Below are positions 11,650 through 21,945 of a stretch of 64,000 bases of DNA, piece after piece. The translations under genes and the position numbers were made by a program. How positions within the stretch are numbered: the first letter of the stretch is position 1; the number at the start of each line of letters is the position of its first letter. The notes below the pieces were generated by a model. That model searched no databases. It had not been told where the DNA came from and worked only from the letters and a program-made list of their open reading frames with translations. Source of the DNA: Ascarosepion bandense (Eukaryota; Mollusca; Cephalopoda; Sepiida; Sepiidae); the NCBI GenBank assembly GCA_037127315.1, contig JBBBDQ010000421.1:4135501-4199500 (forward strand), in the 5' to 3' direction.

Positions 11650-11675
11650 TAAAACTCCAGCTGTTCCAGAAATTG
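11650..11675 (+). CDS. 26-nt microexon of the same host gene
   Basis: Acceptor TTTTTTTTAATGTCAG, donor G|GTAAAGTG. The single leading base completes the GG left by the 11039-11161 exon (Gly), eight codons follow (KTPAVPEI), and one trailing G joins CT of the next exon (Ala). Without this microexon the two neighbouring exons would be out of phase, which is the main reason to believe it. Very short exons are uncommon, so transcript evidence would be decisive. Confidence 0.5.
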
Positions 11676-12229
11676 GTAAAGTGACAAGTATATGCACTAG
11701 TTAGCCTTTAAATAAAAAATACATCACAAAGAAATCCAAATATAGATAGAAGAAGATTTACAAAAATCAAATAAAATGCTATTTCCAATTAAATGAAGTT
11801 GTAAAATTTCTTATTGCATATTTGAAGTAATAAAATTCAAGTGATGGTCTCACTTCAAGTTTTCAAAACTGATATGTCACAACACTTTAATATAATTTAG
11901 CCTTCTTTTTTTAGTTATGAACTGGAATTTTTATTAAAGTATTTATTTTTATATAGATTTTGAATGATAATTAAGGCAAGGTTAACAATAAATAAGCAAT
12001 ATATTGCAAAAATTTTTTTTTTAAATGGATCATTACTGCTATAAAAATGTTTGAAATGCTCTAGTTAAGCACTTCAATGGTTAGTAAAAAAGAGTTTATT
12101 GTTATTCAGTTTCCAAAAGAAACATTGTATTTTATTTTCATTTCATTTTATCTTTCATTTAATCAAGAATCAAGAATCTGGAATTTTTAAAATTAATTTT
12201 GCTGAATAATTATTATCTGATGTTTTTTG
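11676..12229. other. AT-rich intronic sequence without features
   Basis: Between the microexon and the minisatellite I see no ORF, TE match or RNA gene. Confidence 0.5.
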
Positions 12230-12304
12230 CTTTTAGTAAATATCTTTCAATCATTAAAAAACATTTATACTTTTAAAAATGTCCTCTTAATCATGAAAAC
12301 ACAT
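12230..12304. repeat. Minisatellite (about 42 bp unit), left part
   Basis: Units of the type TCTTAATCATGAAAACACAT plus tttataCttttTaaa. The array is interrupted by the Ty3 element and continues at 16831-17050. Confidence 0.7.
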
Positions 12305-12771
12305 TGCCGCAAACAATTATGTAGAAATAAGCAAGTCAGAGTGGCTTGTATGTGGTGTAAAAGAAAATAAGTTCCTTTCCTAAATGCAAGACACTTAGTA
12401 GCGGCATTTTGTTCCTTGAAAATGCATGAATCTCACCTCCTCATGTTGGAATAGTTCAAAATTGTATATTCTGTAACAATGGTTTTTGTACAGCTTAGTG
12501 TAGTTTGACCAATAGCAATTGGTCTGATTGTGCTGATTGGTTGGACTGGCAGATGCCATTTGCCTAGGTAACTAAGGACAAAAGTAAAGAATGTTAACTG
12601 ATCAATTGGCTGTGGTGTTGGTATGATAAAAGAGGGCTTAAGTAGGAGAAAAGGGGAAAAATCTTGACATTGATGACATGTAGGAGAACTCAAGCAACAA
12701 TGTACTGAAAACCAAAGTATTTAGTGGAGAGTGAGTGATGTCAGAGAAAATGCAAGCTCATTTACGAAACA
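12305..12771 (+). repeat. 5' LTR of the Ty3 element
   Basis: It starts TGCCGCAAACAATTATG and aligns from end to end with 16232-16831, including AAGCAAGTCAGAGTGGCTTG, TTCAAAATTGTATATTCTG and TCAGAGAAAATGCAAGCTCA. It contains a TATAAA-poor promoter region with a CCAATAGCAATTGG box (12509). Confidence 0.85.
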
Positions 12772-12789
12772 AGCTATTTCGGCTTTCCT

Positions 12790-13620
12790 GCTTTCATGGT
12801 GAACAGAGGTTTCAATATTCAGCTAATTCCTGAATTCAGCAGGGCTGCCACCAATCAACCAATTGTAGAATGGATTGAAAACATGGAGCTGGTTTGTGAA
12901 CTTTGTGACATGAAGAAAATTGAGCAGATAGTGCCATTGTGTTTGTGAGTTGGGGCTCTAGTTGTGTATTGGCAGCTGACTAAGGAGCAGAGGTTAAATG
13001 CAGAGCAGATTCAGCAAAGCTCTTATAACTACATATGCAGTGGATTTATTTGCTGCTTTTGATCAATTCGTGTCATGACACTTTTGCCCAGAGGAAACTA
13101 TAGACAAGTTTTTGCAGAGTTGAAACAGTTAGCTTTGCTGGTTGGGGGCCAGTTGCCTAAGCAATGGATAACTTGCGCATTCATTTCTGGATTGTGGCAA
13201 CATGTTAAGCAGCTTCTTCAGACATCATCCTGAATGGACACCACGACTTTGAACCAAATTTTGACTCGGGCCTGGGCTGTTATGACTGACAGCAAAGAGC
13301 TCAATGAGTCAGTCACCACATCCACTCAACAAACCCATAATGATGTTACTGTACAGACGGGTGGCATCGTTTTAGTTTAAGTGTTTTGGCTCCAACTACC
13401 TGGCAAAGGATTGTAAGCAAGGCTACTCAGAGAGGATAGACACCCAGGCATGAAGACTCCACCGCAAGATACAATGTTTTTGGTATGACATCTCATCATG
13501 TTTTTGGTATGACATCTCATTGGAGTGCCAGGGAAACAGCTCTGGGAGAACAAACGTCAGCGTTGAACAGACCACTATTTGGTATCAATCTGCTTCTTGG
13601 GATTGACCTGATTAGAGAAC
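12790..13620 (+). pseudogene. Ty3 gag and protease relic
   Basis: A broken frame reads NIQLIPEFSRAATNQPIVEW, then CELCDMKKIEQIVPLCL and later KQLALLVGGQLPKQWI and TLNQILTRAWAVM, the layout of a Ty3 gag. A CCHC-like remnant lies near 13390-13430 and a protease-like stretch follows at 13520-13620. Stops occur at several points. Gag would form virus-like particles; this copy cannot. Confidence 0.6.
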
Positions 13621-13939
13621 TTGGAGGAATGCACATATTATTTAACATTATTTAACTTGGAGGAATGCACATAACTCACTCAAGAGAAGTGCACTTTTTT
13701 GAAGGAAGTATGCCCTAGTGTGCTGCTATTTCCATCAATGAGCCCGACTTTAGTGCAGAGTTTGATCGTTGTAAAAAAGTATGGTCATCTTCATAGAAAT
13801 GGACAAATGGACACAAATTTTTAGCCCTAAAGAATAGAGTGCTAGAATACACAGTATCAGACTATGCACAGGATGAATATGAGATGGTGCTCTAGTTGTG
13901 ACTGGATAATGGATGGCTGCAGGCATATTCGGAAGACGA

Positions 13940-14456
13940 ACTAAGCCCACCTAAGTGTCTGATCCCGTTAATGCCAGTTATACAAGATAGCAGGCAGAAA
14001 GTTTGTCCAGTACTGGATTACCAAGAATTAAATGGCTTTGTGGAACCATATACTGCTAACTCGGAGGTGTGTGCACAAAGTTTGCGGGAATGGCAACGGT
14101 TGGAGGCTAACGTATCCTTATTGAACTTGCAAAGGTCCTATTTACAAATACATGTGGATAAGGCACTGTGGCCCTATCAAACCATAATATTGAATAATCA
14201 AAGATATTACCTCACCCAACTGGGTTTCAGGTTAAATGTTGCACCTCTCATAATGAAAACTGTAATTGACGCAGTATTGTCTCAAGATGAAGCCATTTTG
14301 AATGCTGCATCAGCATATATTAATGACATTTATGTCAACAAGAATTTGGTTCCTGTCATGTGTGTGAGAGAGCACCTATCTAATAAATGGACTAGTAACA
14401 ATGACCTGGAAAGATTAGAAGATGGAACTAATGTGTTAGGCTTGTGGGTTTGAAGT
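13940..14456 (+). pseudogene. Ty3 reverse transcriptase relic (RT core)
   Basis: A 160-codon open block (13971-14453) covers much of the polymerase core: KVCPVLDYQELNGFVEPYT, LLNLQRSYLQIHVDKALWPY, YLTQLGFRLNVAPLIMK, and AYINDIYVN in place of the usual Y-x-D-D box. The second-position pattern is YIND, so the first catalytic Asp of the box is replaced by Asn. This and the downstream stops make the copy inactive. Confidence 0.8.
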
Positions 14457-15960
14457 GATAACAGCACTCTTTGATGGAAGCGAGGTGAAGAAATCCCAGA
14501 TGTCCCTACAAAGATTACTCGTCAACCTGTGTTCTCCTTATGTTGGACACTTGTGGGCCACTTTCTTATTTGCGGTTGTCTGCAAGTGGCCACTATGTTT
14601 GTGAAGCGATAAGCGAGTGCCCTAACCATAGGACGGGATGATGAAATTGAGAATGTCTCTTAATTGAATGCTAACTGGCATAATAGCCAGAATAAGTGTG
14701 GCAGATCCTGTAGGGGGTGGACTGGTGTGTGAATGGCCATGAAATCAACGTGTGAGTAGATGTGAGTTCTGTAGCCACAGGAGTGGTACTAGACGTAAAA
14801 GAAAATGTCATCGAGGATGTTTCTTGGCTGTGTCCAGTTGGAGATGCTAAGCACATTAATTTGGCAGAGCAAGATGCAATGATAAAAGGTGTCAATTTGG
14901 CTTTTCAATGGCAGGTGTTGAAATTGCATCTCTTTCCCGATTCAGAATGTGTCCATCAGTAGATTTCAAACACCCTAATCAATAAGGTGCAAATAAATAC
15001 AAAGGCGTATGCTGAAATGTTAGTGCAGTGACAGCTGAACACACTTCACGAGCTTGTGGCTGAATATGGCTTGACTGTGGACATAACACTGGTCAAGTTC
15101 AATCAAATTCTGGCAGGCCGTCTTACCAGAGTGCAACAGAGGTGGTTAAAACTACACAAGGAGGGAACAGAGCCAGTACAGTCAGTATGCGCCACTACGA
15201 AGACCAAGTTGAATGCAAATCAAGTGGCTAATATCCACCGACAAACTGGCCACTCCATTGACTCGGCACCAGTGCATTGACAAAAAAGCAAACTGGACAT
15301 GATGGACAACTGGAGTAGGTTGGCCATGGACATCACCCACTATGGTAGTAGACATTTTCTGATACACATTCATTGTGAACTCTCTCAGTTCATGATATAG
15401 CAACCACTACGTTGACAAGATTCTACCAGTTGGAGTCAATTTTTTTGAACGGGGTCTGCTGCTTAAGATATTGACGGAAAATGATACAGCGTTTACCTGC
15501 AAACATTTCAAGAACTTTTTGAGTAATTGGGGTGTATGTTTGTGGTTTCAATGTGCCTATGCACCCACTGGGCATTGGGTAAAGAACTCACCAAAGCATC
15601 AAAACCATTACGGCTATAAAGCAATGTTCTATACCCGAAGCAGTCTACTGATATGTCACGCCTAAATATAACTGGTCACCGACTACGACACCAGCTGATG
15701 TGCTTTCTAGGTGCCACACCCGCATATGGGACATCGAAGCCATGCCCATTCCTAAACCCCAGGGTACTTGAAGAGCATATGAAGTAAGAGATGTTGTTTG
15801 GGTAAAAACTCCACACATGAGTTATACAACTAAGTATTGAATAGGTCACATGACTCGGGTTAATAGTCCACAATCGGTACGTATCGATGGAGTTCCGCGT
15901 CAATTAAAAGACATGGGACTTCATGGGATCAGTCCCTACATCTGCACATGACAGCAATTC
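14457..15960 (+). pseudogene. Ty3 RNase H and integrase relic
   Basis: RNase H remnants run from about 14480 to 15050. The integrase core follows: ANIHRQTGHSID then WSRLAMDITHYGSRHFLIH (first Asp) near 15300-15360, and LTENDTAFTCKHFKNFLSNW (second Asp region) near 15470-15530. The part that should hold the catalytic Glu is scrambled. An acidic Ser-rich tail (SEESERL..., DNESSEDE) ends the region before the 3' LTR. Confidence 0.65.
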
Positions 15961-16231
15961 TGAAGAAAGTGAGCGATTAGTAAGTTTGAGATCAACCACA
16001 CTAGAAAAATCTGATCACTCGCCCGATAATGAATCTTCAGAAGATGAAACAGCTTTATAGGACAACTCCCCAACTGTCGATGGCCAAAATACTTTTGCGG
16101 TACATCCTGCTATCTCTACTGGTGGTAATTCATCTAATAATGAAACTCGTGCTGCTCCACTTCAGAGGAGCACTTGACAAAAAAGACCTGCTTCTGATTA
16201 TATTTTTTGTGATCAGGAGATCAAGAGGAAC

Positions 16232-16831
16232 TGTGGTGAACAATTACGTGGAGGCAAGCAAGTCAGAGTGGCTTGTAGCTGGTGCAAAGGAAAATAAGTT
16301 CCTTACCTAAATGCATGACACGTAGTAGTGGTATTTTGTTCCTTGAAAATGGCGTGATCCCCCCCTCACCACCACCACCACCACGTTGTAATAGTTCAAA
16401 ATTGTATATTCTGCAATGGTGGTTTCTGTACAGCTTAGTGTATTACAACCAATAGCAAGTCATGTGCTGATAGGTTGGATTAACAGATGACATTTGCTCA
16501 TATGGCAGCCATTTTTTCTTCAATGCTCGGCTCATATGCATCAATTGTAGTTGATAGCAATCTCCCTTGATAGTTTTGGTTGGTTTGAACAGCTCATAAT
16601 AAACTACACCCCACTGATTCCACCAAATGCAGTAGTGAGGACAAAAGCAAAGAATGCTAATTGGTCAGTCGGCCGTGGTGTTGGCATGATAAAAGAGGGT
16701 TGAATCAAGGAAAAAGGGGAAGAAATCTTGACGTTGGTGACGTGTGAGAGAACTCAAACAATGGTGGATTGAAAATCAGAGTAGTGGTGTACGAGCAACG
16801 TCAGAGAAAATGCAAGCTCATACACAAAACA
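16232..16831 (+). repeat. 3' LTR of the Ty3 element with a mariner patch
   Basis: It starts TGTGGTGAACAATTACG after the purine-rich GATCAAGAGGAAC and ends AAGCTCATACACAAAACA. It matches the 5' LTR except for a 132-bp block (16501-16632) copied from a mariner sequence. Confidence 0.85.
16501..16632 (-). pseudogene. mariner transposase fragment embedded in the 3' LTR
   Basis: It is almost identical to 19075-19207: by eye one T-run length change and one T/C difference over about 133 bp. The minus strand encodes WWNQWGVVYYELFKP-like residues of mariner transposase. No TIRs are included, so this is not a transposition product. Confidence 0.85.
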
Positions 16832-17052
16832 CATATTTATACACTTTTTAAACGAAATAGCTCTTAATCATGAAAAAATATTCATACCCTTTTTAAACGA
16901 AATATCTCTTAATCATGAAAACACATTTATACTCATTTTTAGAAACAGTCTTTCAATTATTAAAACACTGCTTTTGTAAAAATATCTTTAATCATTAACA
17001 ACACATTTATATTTCTTTTTAGAAAATATATTTTAATCCTAAAGACACACAC
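16832..17052. repeat. Minisatellite (about 42 bp unit), right part
   Basis: About five diverged units containing CTCTTAATCATGAAAAcAcAT and a TTTATAC plus T-rich end. It is the continuation of 12230-12304. Confidence 0.7.
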
Positions 17053-17068
17053 ATTATATATATATATA

Positions 17069-17202
17069 GTGATTTACTAAGCATAGCTTAGATGTGGCAC
17101 AAGGCCGAAAGTATGAGAAACCCAGTGAGGACTGAACTCACTACTCAGTTGTAATTATTCTAGCAAGACAAGCTTGCTAATCATTACACCACCTTGAGGT
17201 GC

Positions 17203-17204
<2 letters not shown>
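17069..17204 (-). mobile_element. tRNA-headed SINE, third family
   Basis: The minus strand begins GGCACCTCAAGGTGGTGTAA. It has an A-box-like TGGTGTAATGATTAGCAAG and a B-box-like GAGTTCAGTCC, and ends in a TA repeat (17053-17068). It is flanked by a second (TA)n at 17205-17240. Confidence 0.65.
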
Positions 17205-17240
<36 letters not shown>

Positions 17241-17243
<3 letters not shown>

Positions 17244-17578
17244 TGACAAGCCGTTGTGCGAAACCGCGGTAGGTCTTGGCGATCTTGCGATTTTTTCTCG
17301 TGTGTTTTTGCTCTACGTCACTGCCTCTTGGTTAATCCTTTTTGGTTAGTTTTGTATCGAGCACTTTTCTTTCTTTGTGGTTCGTTCCGTTTGAGGTTTT
17401 TTTTTCTTTGCTGTGAAGTACTGTATGTATTGTCGGTGCTCCGCAGTTTTCTTTTTTTTTCCCCTCATTGTCCAAAGCTTTATAGCGGCGGACAATAACG
17501 GACTTAGATTCTGCCGGTTATTCGTGGTCCTTAAAAATTACTTGTGTAAGATTTGGATACGTACAGAGTCGATTTTAT

Positions 17579-17583
<5 letters not shown>
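17241..17583. other. GC-richer island between two (TA)n tracts
   Basis: Visibly richer in CG dinucleotides than its surroundings (GAAACCGCGGTAGG, GCGGCGGACAATAACGGAC). It has T-rich runs and no convincing protein. It may be the 5' region of an unidentified element. A (TA)n tract follows at 17584-17629. Confidence 0.35.
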
Positions 17584-17629
<46 letters not shown>

Positions 17630-17630
<1 letters not shown>

Positions 17631-18785
17631 CCAATCATTGTTCTGACTGTCCAGTAGAAATCCTGCTCTACATTTTTATTACTGTATTGAGGTGAATCCC
17701 TTTTGTGTGCTCTATTTTTACGCCAATGTGCCAGACTAAGCAAAGCTTAGGGAATACATATGACACCTTACTGTAGAATAGCAATTAGCAAGCTAGCCTT
17801 ACTAGCCATACTATTAGTTATACCCTCATTGGGGATTCTACACTTACAACAATGTGATGTACTAAATAAATATAAATATTATTTTGCCTCCAAGGTTTTG
17901 GTTCTTCTCTTGGTTACTATTACAAATGTCTATTGACACATGGTTGTACAGAAACGTATATCATCTGACATGTCGTACTGAAACAATTCAATATGCATGC
18001 AAAATTACTTATTTATCTAATGTTGTGGCAAAAGGCATAAAAGAGGTACTGTGTTTGCTGCTGGAATTGTGAAAATATACACACGGCTAAGTTTAGCAAA
18101 GATGGAGAAAAGACTGACAGGATAATAAGTAGGTTTGCACAACATATTTGCTACACTGCCACTTTATGCGAACATTTGCTGCTTGATGCTATAAAGAAAA
18201 GCCATTGGTGGGTAAGATGAAAGTGAAACTTGCTGTGGACAAATACATCATCTTTTGCTGCTTAGTAACACCCTACTTCAATTGTTGACAAAAGGTAAGC
18301 AGGTGACCCAGTATCTTATATAAAAAAAAATGAAAAGAAAAATAAATAAAAAATTAAGAGAGAAAAAGAGAGAGAGAAAAAAATAAGTAAATAAATAAAA
18401 CATCTAATCAACCCTCTCAGTCTTTATAGATCAGGAGAAATGGTAGTCATTTTGAAAGTGGTATCTTTTTCATTCTGACAAATATCAGTTGAAGATATTC
18501 GGGGAGGGGGGCTACAGAATTTAAGTAATGCTAGAAAAAAGATATCTAATTTTAAAAAGAGAGAAAAAATACAATCAAAATAAATGACAATTTGAAAAAA
18601 TATCAGCAATCTTAAACCACAAAAATGAGTGTCTAAAAGACTTTTTTTTTCCTTGACACCACTATTATTTTAACTCTTAGGACTGTGAATGAGTTTTTGT
18701 TGATTTTTCATGAAAATAATGCTGTACTAAAAATTAGTAAGAAACATGTCACTGAAAGTATTGTTTATCAGTAGTCATTATTTTT
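17630..18785. other. AT-rich stretch, no gene called
   Basis: Includes purine-rich simple sequence (18335-18410) and a 62-codon frame (17884-18072) without resemblance to known families. I see nothing that supports a gene. Confidence 0.45.
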
Positions 18786-18789
18786 TCTC

Positions 18790-19325
18790 CTCTTTCTGGC
18801 AGCATTTGAATTCCACATCGGAAAAACAAGTTTTTTAAGGCTAACCATGAATCAACCCATTTTTGTTGCATCTTCATAAGAATGAAAGTGTTGCTTAGCC
18901 AGGCTATGTGCTATAAATTGAAACAAGTGATAATCAGACAGGGCAATGTCTGGTGAATACAGCAGTTTAGGTAGGACTTCCCATTTAAGCATTTCAAAGT
19001 AGGTTTTCACTCATTTCACAACATATGTCCTAGTGTTATCACGTTGCAAAATCACTCTGCCATGTCTCTGCTTGTATGGCAGCCATTTTTTTCTTCAATG
19101 CTCGGCTCATATGCATCAATTGTAGTTGATAGTAATCTCCCTTGATAGTTTTGGTTGGTTTGAACAGCTCATAATAAACTACACCCCACTGATTCCACCA
19201 AATGCAGGGTCAATGATGATGCATTGCTGGGCTTACCCCACGATCTTCTATGCTTAGGATTATCATAGCGTATTCACTTTTCATTGCCAGTCACAATACA
19301 AAAAAAATGATAAAATGTTGACCGG
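18790..19325 (-). pseudogene. mariner transposase relic
   Basis: In shifting frames the minus strand gives the family's order: TGNEK-IRYDNPKHRRSW, then WW-QWGVVYYELFKPTKTIKG, a middle with Q-DNTR-like residues, then YSPDIALSDYHLFQF-like and ATKMGLIHG-like ends. This is the central and C-terminal catalytic domain, with many stops. A 133-bp piece of it (19075-19207) recurs inside the LTR at 16501. Confidence 0.7.
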
Positions 19326-19444
19326 ATCAGGTTCTTCTGTCATCGAAGCTCAATTGAGGAAAAGTAAATTAACTGTGCAATGCAATTAAAAAGTGGAGAC
19401 TGAATATATGAAATATAAATAATATATTAGCCTATTTATATTTT

Positions 19445-20245
19445 TATTACAAGTCAAGGTCTCACTGTAAAACAATCAAGTGCAACCACAACTTGTAATA
19501 TAACAATCTAGGCCCAACCCGAGGAAGTGAGGAAGCGGGGGCGTTTTCCGGCCGTTGAAAGGAACGGATGGTTGTTTGACCTTATTTCCGGCAGTAGCGG
19601 AAATGGCTACAAGAGGCAAACAGAACAGGTGTCTCTGAGAATTACGTGGGCGTGCGTAGGCGAGGCAAAAAATCGGAAGTACCGGTTTGGAGATAAAAAG
19701 ACCTCGGGCACGGATTTCACGACAATCAGAGTCTGGGCAGAGAGACAGAGTCAGGCAGAGAGCCAGACCAGACCAGAGGAGCAACAGATACGACACCCCC
19801 CGTCAACCCTTAGAAGCGCGCTCTCACTCTCTGTTCACTAGGCTACACGGTCCATTGTTCATTAATAAAAATATCACTTGATATATTTTTATATATATGC
19901 GTGTTTGTTGTTTGTCAATATACAACAGACTTCTACTCTATCAGCTTCTTTTCTTGCACTTCCCACCTTCCTTATTCCTGTTTCCCTGATAGCTACAATT
20001 TCCAAGAGTTTAAACGAAACATCAAATGTCATTTCTTATCTTCCGACTCCCAACCTTCTTCACACTTTACACTTTCCTCTCACACAGCTCCCTTTACACC
20101 AATGTACCTGTCCTTCTCTTACCTATTCTCCATTACCTACTATGACCTGTTATCCTCTCTCTTCACTCTCCTATTGTGTAACCCCCTGAACACCAGTGGC
20201 AGTACTGCCTTACTTGGGGTGAAACAATTATAAAAAGTTGATTGC
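19445..20245 (+). mobile_element. jockey/CR1-like LINE 3' end, split by a solo LTR
   Basis: 19445-19493 (GGTCTCACTGTAAAAC...AACCACAACT) and 19928-20245 (TCTACTCTATCAGCTTCTTT onward) join to give the ORF2 end with FFSCTSHL and NFQEFKRNIKCHFLSS. The standard 3' UTR with GGGGTGAAACAATTATAAAA follows. Confidence 0.8.
19494..19927 (+). mobile_element. Solo LTR inserted in a LINE
   Basis: 434 bp, starting TGTAATATAACA and ending ATATACAACA (TG...CA with inverted ends), with a TATA-like GATAAAAAGACC and a late AATAAAAATATC. It interrupts the LINE cleanly between AACCACAACT and TCTACTCTAT. The 4-bp flanks AACT/GACT form a target duplication with one change. Its GC content is well above that of the neighbours. 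Confidence 0.75.
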
Positions 20246-20344
20246 ACTATGATCCAGCAACCATTAGGTTATTCAAGATTCAATAATAAAAGATCTTGAG
20301 GACTTTCAGATAAAAATGTGAATGCAAACAACTCACCATACAAA

Positions 20345-20413
20345 ACATATCCTTGGGACAGGCAAAAGCATATCCTTGGGACAGGCAAAAGCATATCCTT
20401 GGGACAGGCAAAA
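20345..20413. repeat. 23-bp minisatellite, three units
   Basis: Three identical copies of the 23-bp unit that starts CATATCCTTGGGACAGGCAA. Confidence 0.95.
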
Positions 20414-20654
20414 GCAGACTGGTGATATGTTCAAAAACTGCTGACCTGAATGTACTGAAACACTTTATTGGTGCATAGCTAATTTCTTTTTCTTCAGCTG
20501 AACTCTGACAAGAAAGCAACAAGAATCGGTCAGTTTTTCCTAATCTTTAATCCCTTTCTTAATATACATTTTCCTTATCAAATTACCATTTATAATGATT
20601 GTATTTCTATTTTTTTTTTGTCTATGATCATTTTTTTCTACTCTTTTAATAAAA

Positions 20655-20935
20655 CACTGAGATCTGAAGGTTTATTGGTTTGACCAAGAATGCATTCCAG
20701 AAGTTGAATAGAATACTGAAATACAGGAAAATTTTGCTGAAAACAAAGAAGATAGGACTGGATTGATATGCAATGTCTGTCCTTCACTATGGTAGTGAAT
20801 GCTGGACAATCTCATCAAAAGTGAAAGAACGACTTGAAACAACCAAAATGTGGTTCTACCAAAGCATACTGATGATGCCATGGACAGAACATGTGAGCAA
20901 TGATGAGGTTTTGGAGAGGATTTTTTAGTTCAGAC
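20655..20935 (+). pseudogene. RTE-type LINE, C-terminal polymerase fragment
   Basis: Reads GLTKNAFQKLNRILKYRKIL, then SVLHYGSECWTISSKVKERL and WFYQSILMMPWTEHVSNDE, a classic end of RTE-type ORF2. It is interrupted by one in-frame stop. The upstream catalytic part is missing. The last intron of the host gene model contains it. Confidence 0.8.
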
Positions 20936-21257
20936 AAGACTAAAAAAATATTTTTTTTTTTACTAAACAATCTGGTATTGCTTGGTGCCTCAGGTTTATG
21001 AGATTCCAGACTTATTTGGCTAAAATTTATTCAGTAAAAAGCTTCAGAAAAAAATGCAAATTAAAGTTTGATTTTTAGGTCATATTAACCCAAGAATCAA
21101 AGTAAAGAAAAATATTGCACTTTATTTTATGCCTTTTCTAAATAATGTGGGACATGCGACATGAGAAAGAAAATATCACATTTCTATGCAATTCTCAGAA
21201 AATACTGCTGCACAAAAGGCGTTGCATAATAAAACCCATTCTTTTTTCTTCTTTCAG

Positions 21258-21337
21258 CTAAAGCTGCCCATGAAGGAATGTGCAAACTATTTGTGATGGA
21301 ACTTAACAATATTGACAAACAGCAACATGGGATGTGA
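21258..21337 (+). CDS. Terminal coding exon of the same host gene
   Basis: Acceptor TTCTTTTTTCTTCTTTCAG. After two leading bases the frame reads KAAHEGMCKLFVMELNNIDK then QQHGM and the TGA at 21335. The 3' UTR is short, with AATAAA at 21388-21393. The intron from 11676 to 21257 (9.6 kb) holds a complete Ty3 element, a mariner relic, a SINE, a LINE end and a solo LTR. The protein ends in a polar, Gln/Asn-rich tail; family unknown. Confidence 0.55.
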
Positions 21338-21387
21338 TGAATATTTTTTAGAAATTAGTTAGAAATAAGAAGCATTCAATTTTTTGT

Positions 21388-21393
21388 AATAAA
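21388..21393 (+). terminator. Polyadenylation signal AATAAA
   Basis: It lies 51 bases after the stop codon of the terminal exon and fits the end of that transcript. In AT-rich DNA such a hexamer is also frequent by chance. Confidence 0.45.
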
Positions 21394-21425
21394 AAAAGAG
21401 ACAAACATTCAAATTGTTCAGAGAG

Positions 21426-21945
21426 TTTTGATCACTTGACTTTATCTTCTTTTAATGATGATGACGATGCTTAGGTTTTTTTTATAATTATAATGATAAT
21501 GATGCTTAGGTTCTTTCTTACAACAGTGATGATACTTTAACCTCTTTTGATCACTTGACTTTATCTTCTTTTAATGATGATGATGATGCTTAGGTTATTT
21601 TCTCATAATGATAATAATGCTTAAAGTCCTTTCTTACAACAATGATGATGTTTTAACCTTTTTTGATCACTTGACTTTATCTTCTTATAATAATGATGAT
21701 GATGCTTAGGTTTTTTTCCTATAATTATAGTGATAATGATGCTTAGGTTCTTTCTTACAACAATGATGATGCTTTAACCTCTTTTGATCACTTGACTTTA
21801 TCTTCTTTTAAGGATGATGATGATGCTTAAGTTTTTTCTCATAATGATAATGATGCTTAGGTTCTTTCTTACAACAATGATGATGCTTTAAGCTCTCATA
21901 ATGATGACGTTTTAGCTTCATTCTTATAACTAAGATCATGATAGT
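21426..21945. repeat. Minisatellite, about 118-bp unit, four copies
   Basis: The block TTTTGATCACTTGACTTTAT recurs at 21426, 21545, 21661 and 21782. Each is followed by (GAT)n, GCTTAGGTT, and TTTCTTACAACAATGATGAT. The array starts about 35 bp after the putative polyadenylation signal of the host gene. Confidence 0.9.

Larger units (their letters stand above)
12305..16831 (+). mobile_element. Complete but decayed Ty3-type LTR retrotransposon
   Basis: LTRs of 467 bp (12305-12771) and 600 bp (16232-16831; 468 bp without a 132-bp foreign patch) flank gag, protease, RT, RNase H and integrase remnants in the usual Ty3 order. The 4-bp repeat ACAT precedes the 5' LTR (12301-12304) and follows the 3' LTR (16831-16834, boundary ambiguous by one base), consistent with a target duplication. 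The target was a 42-bp minisatellite in a host-gene intron. Multiple stops and frameshifts throughout, and the LTRs have clearly diverged, so the insertion is old. Confidence 0.85.

Noticed and set aside
17413..17646. Open frames with IYIYIY repeats (also 17531-17743, 37621-37839, 46114-46356, 57768-58061)
   Set aside because: Translation of TA microsatellites; no coding meaning.
20346..20413. CRISPR-like array
   Set aside because: Three adjacent identical units without spacers; a minisatellite in a metazoan genome.
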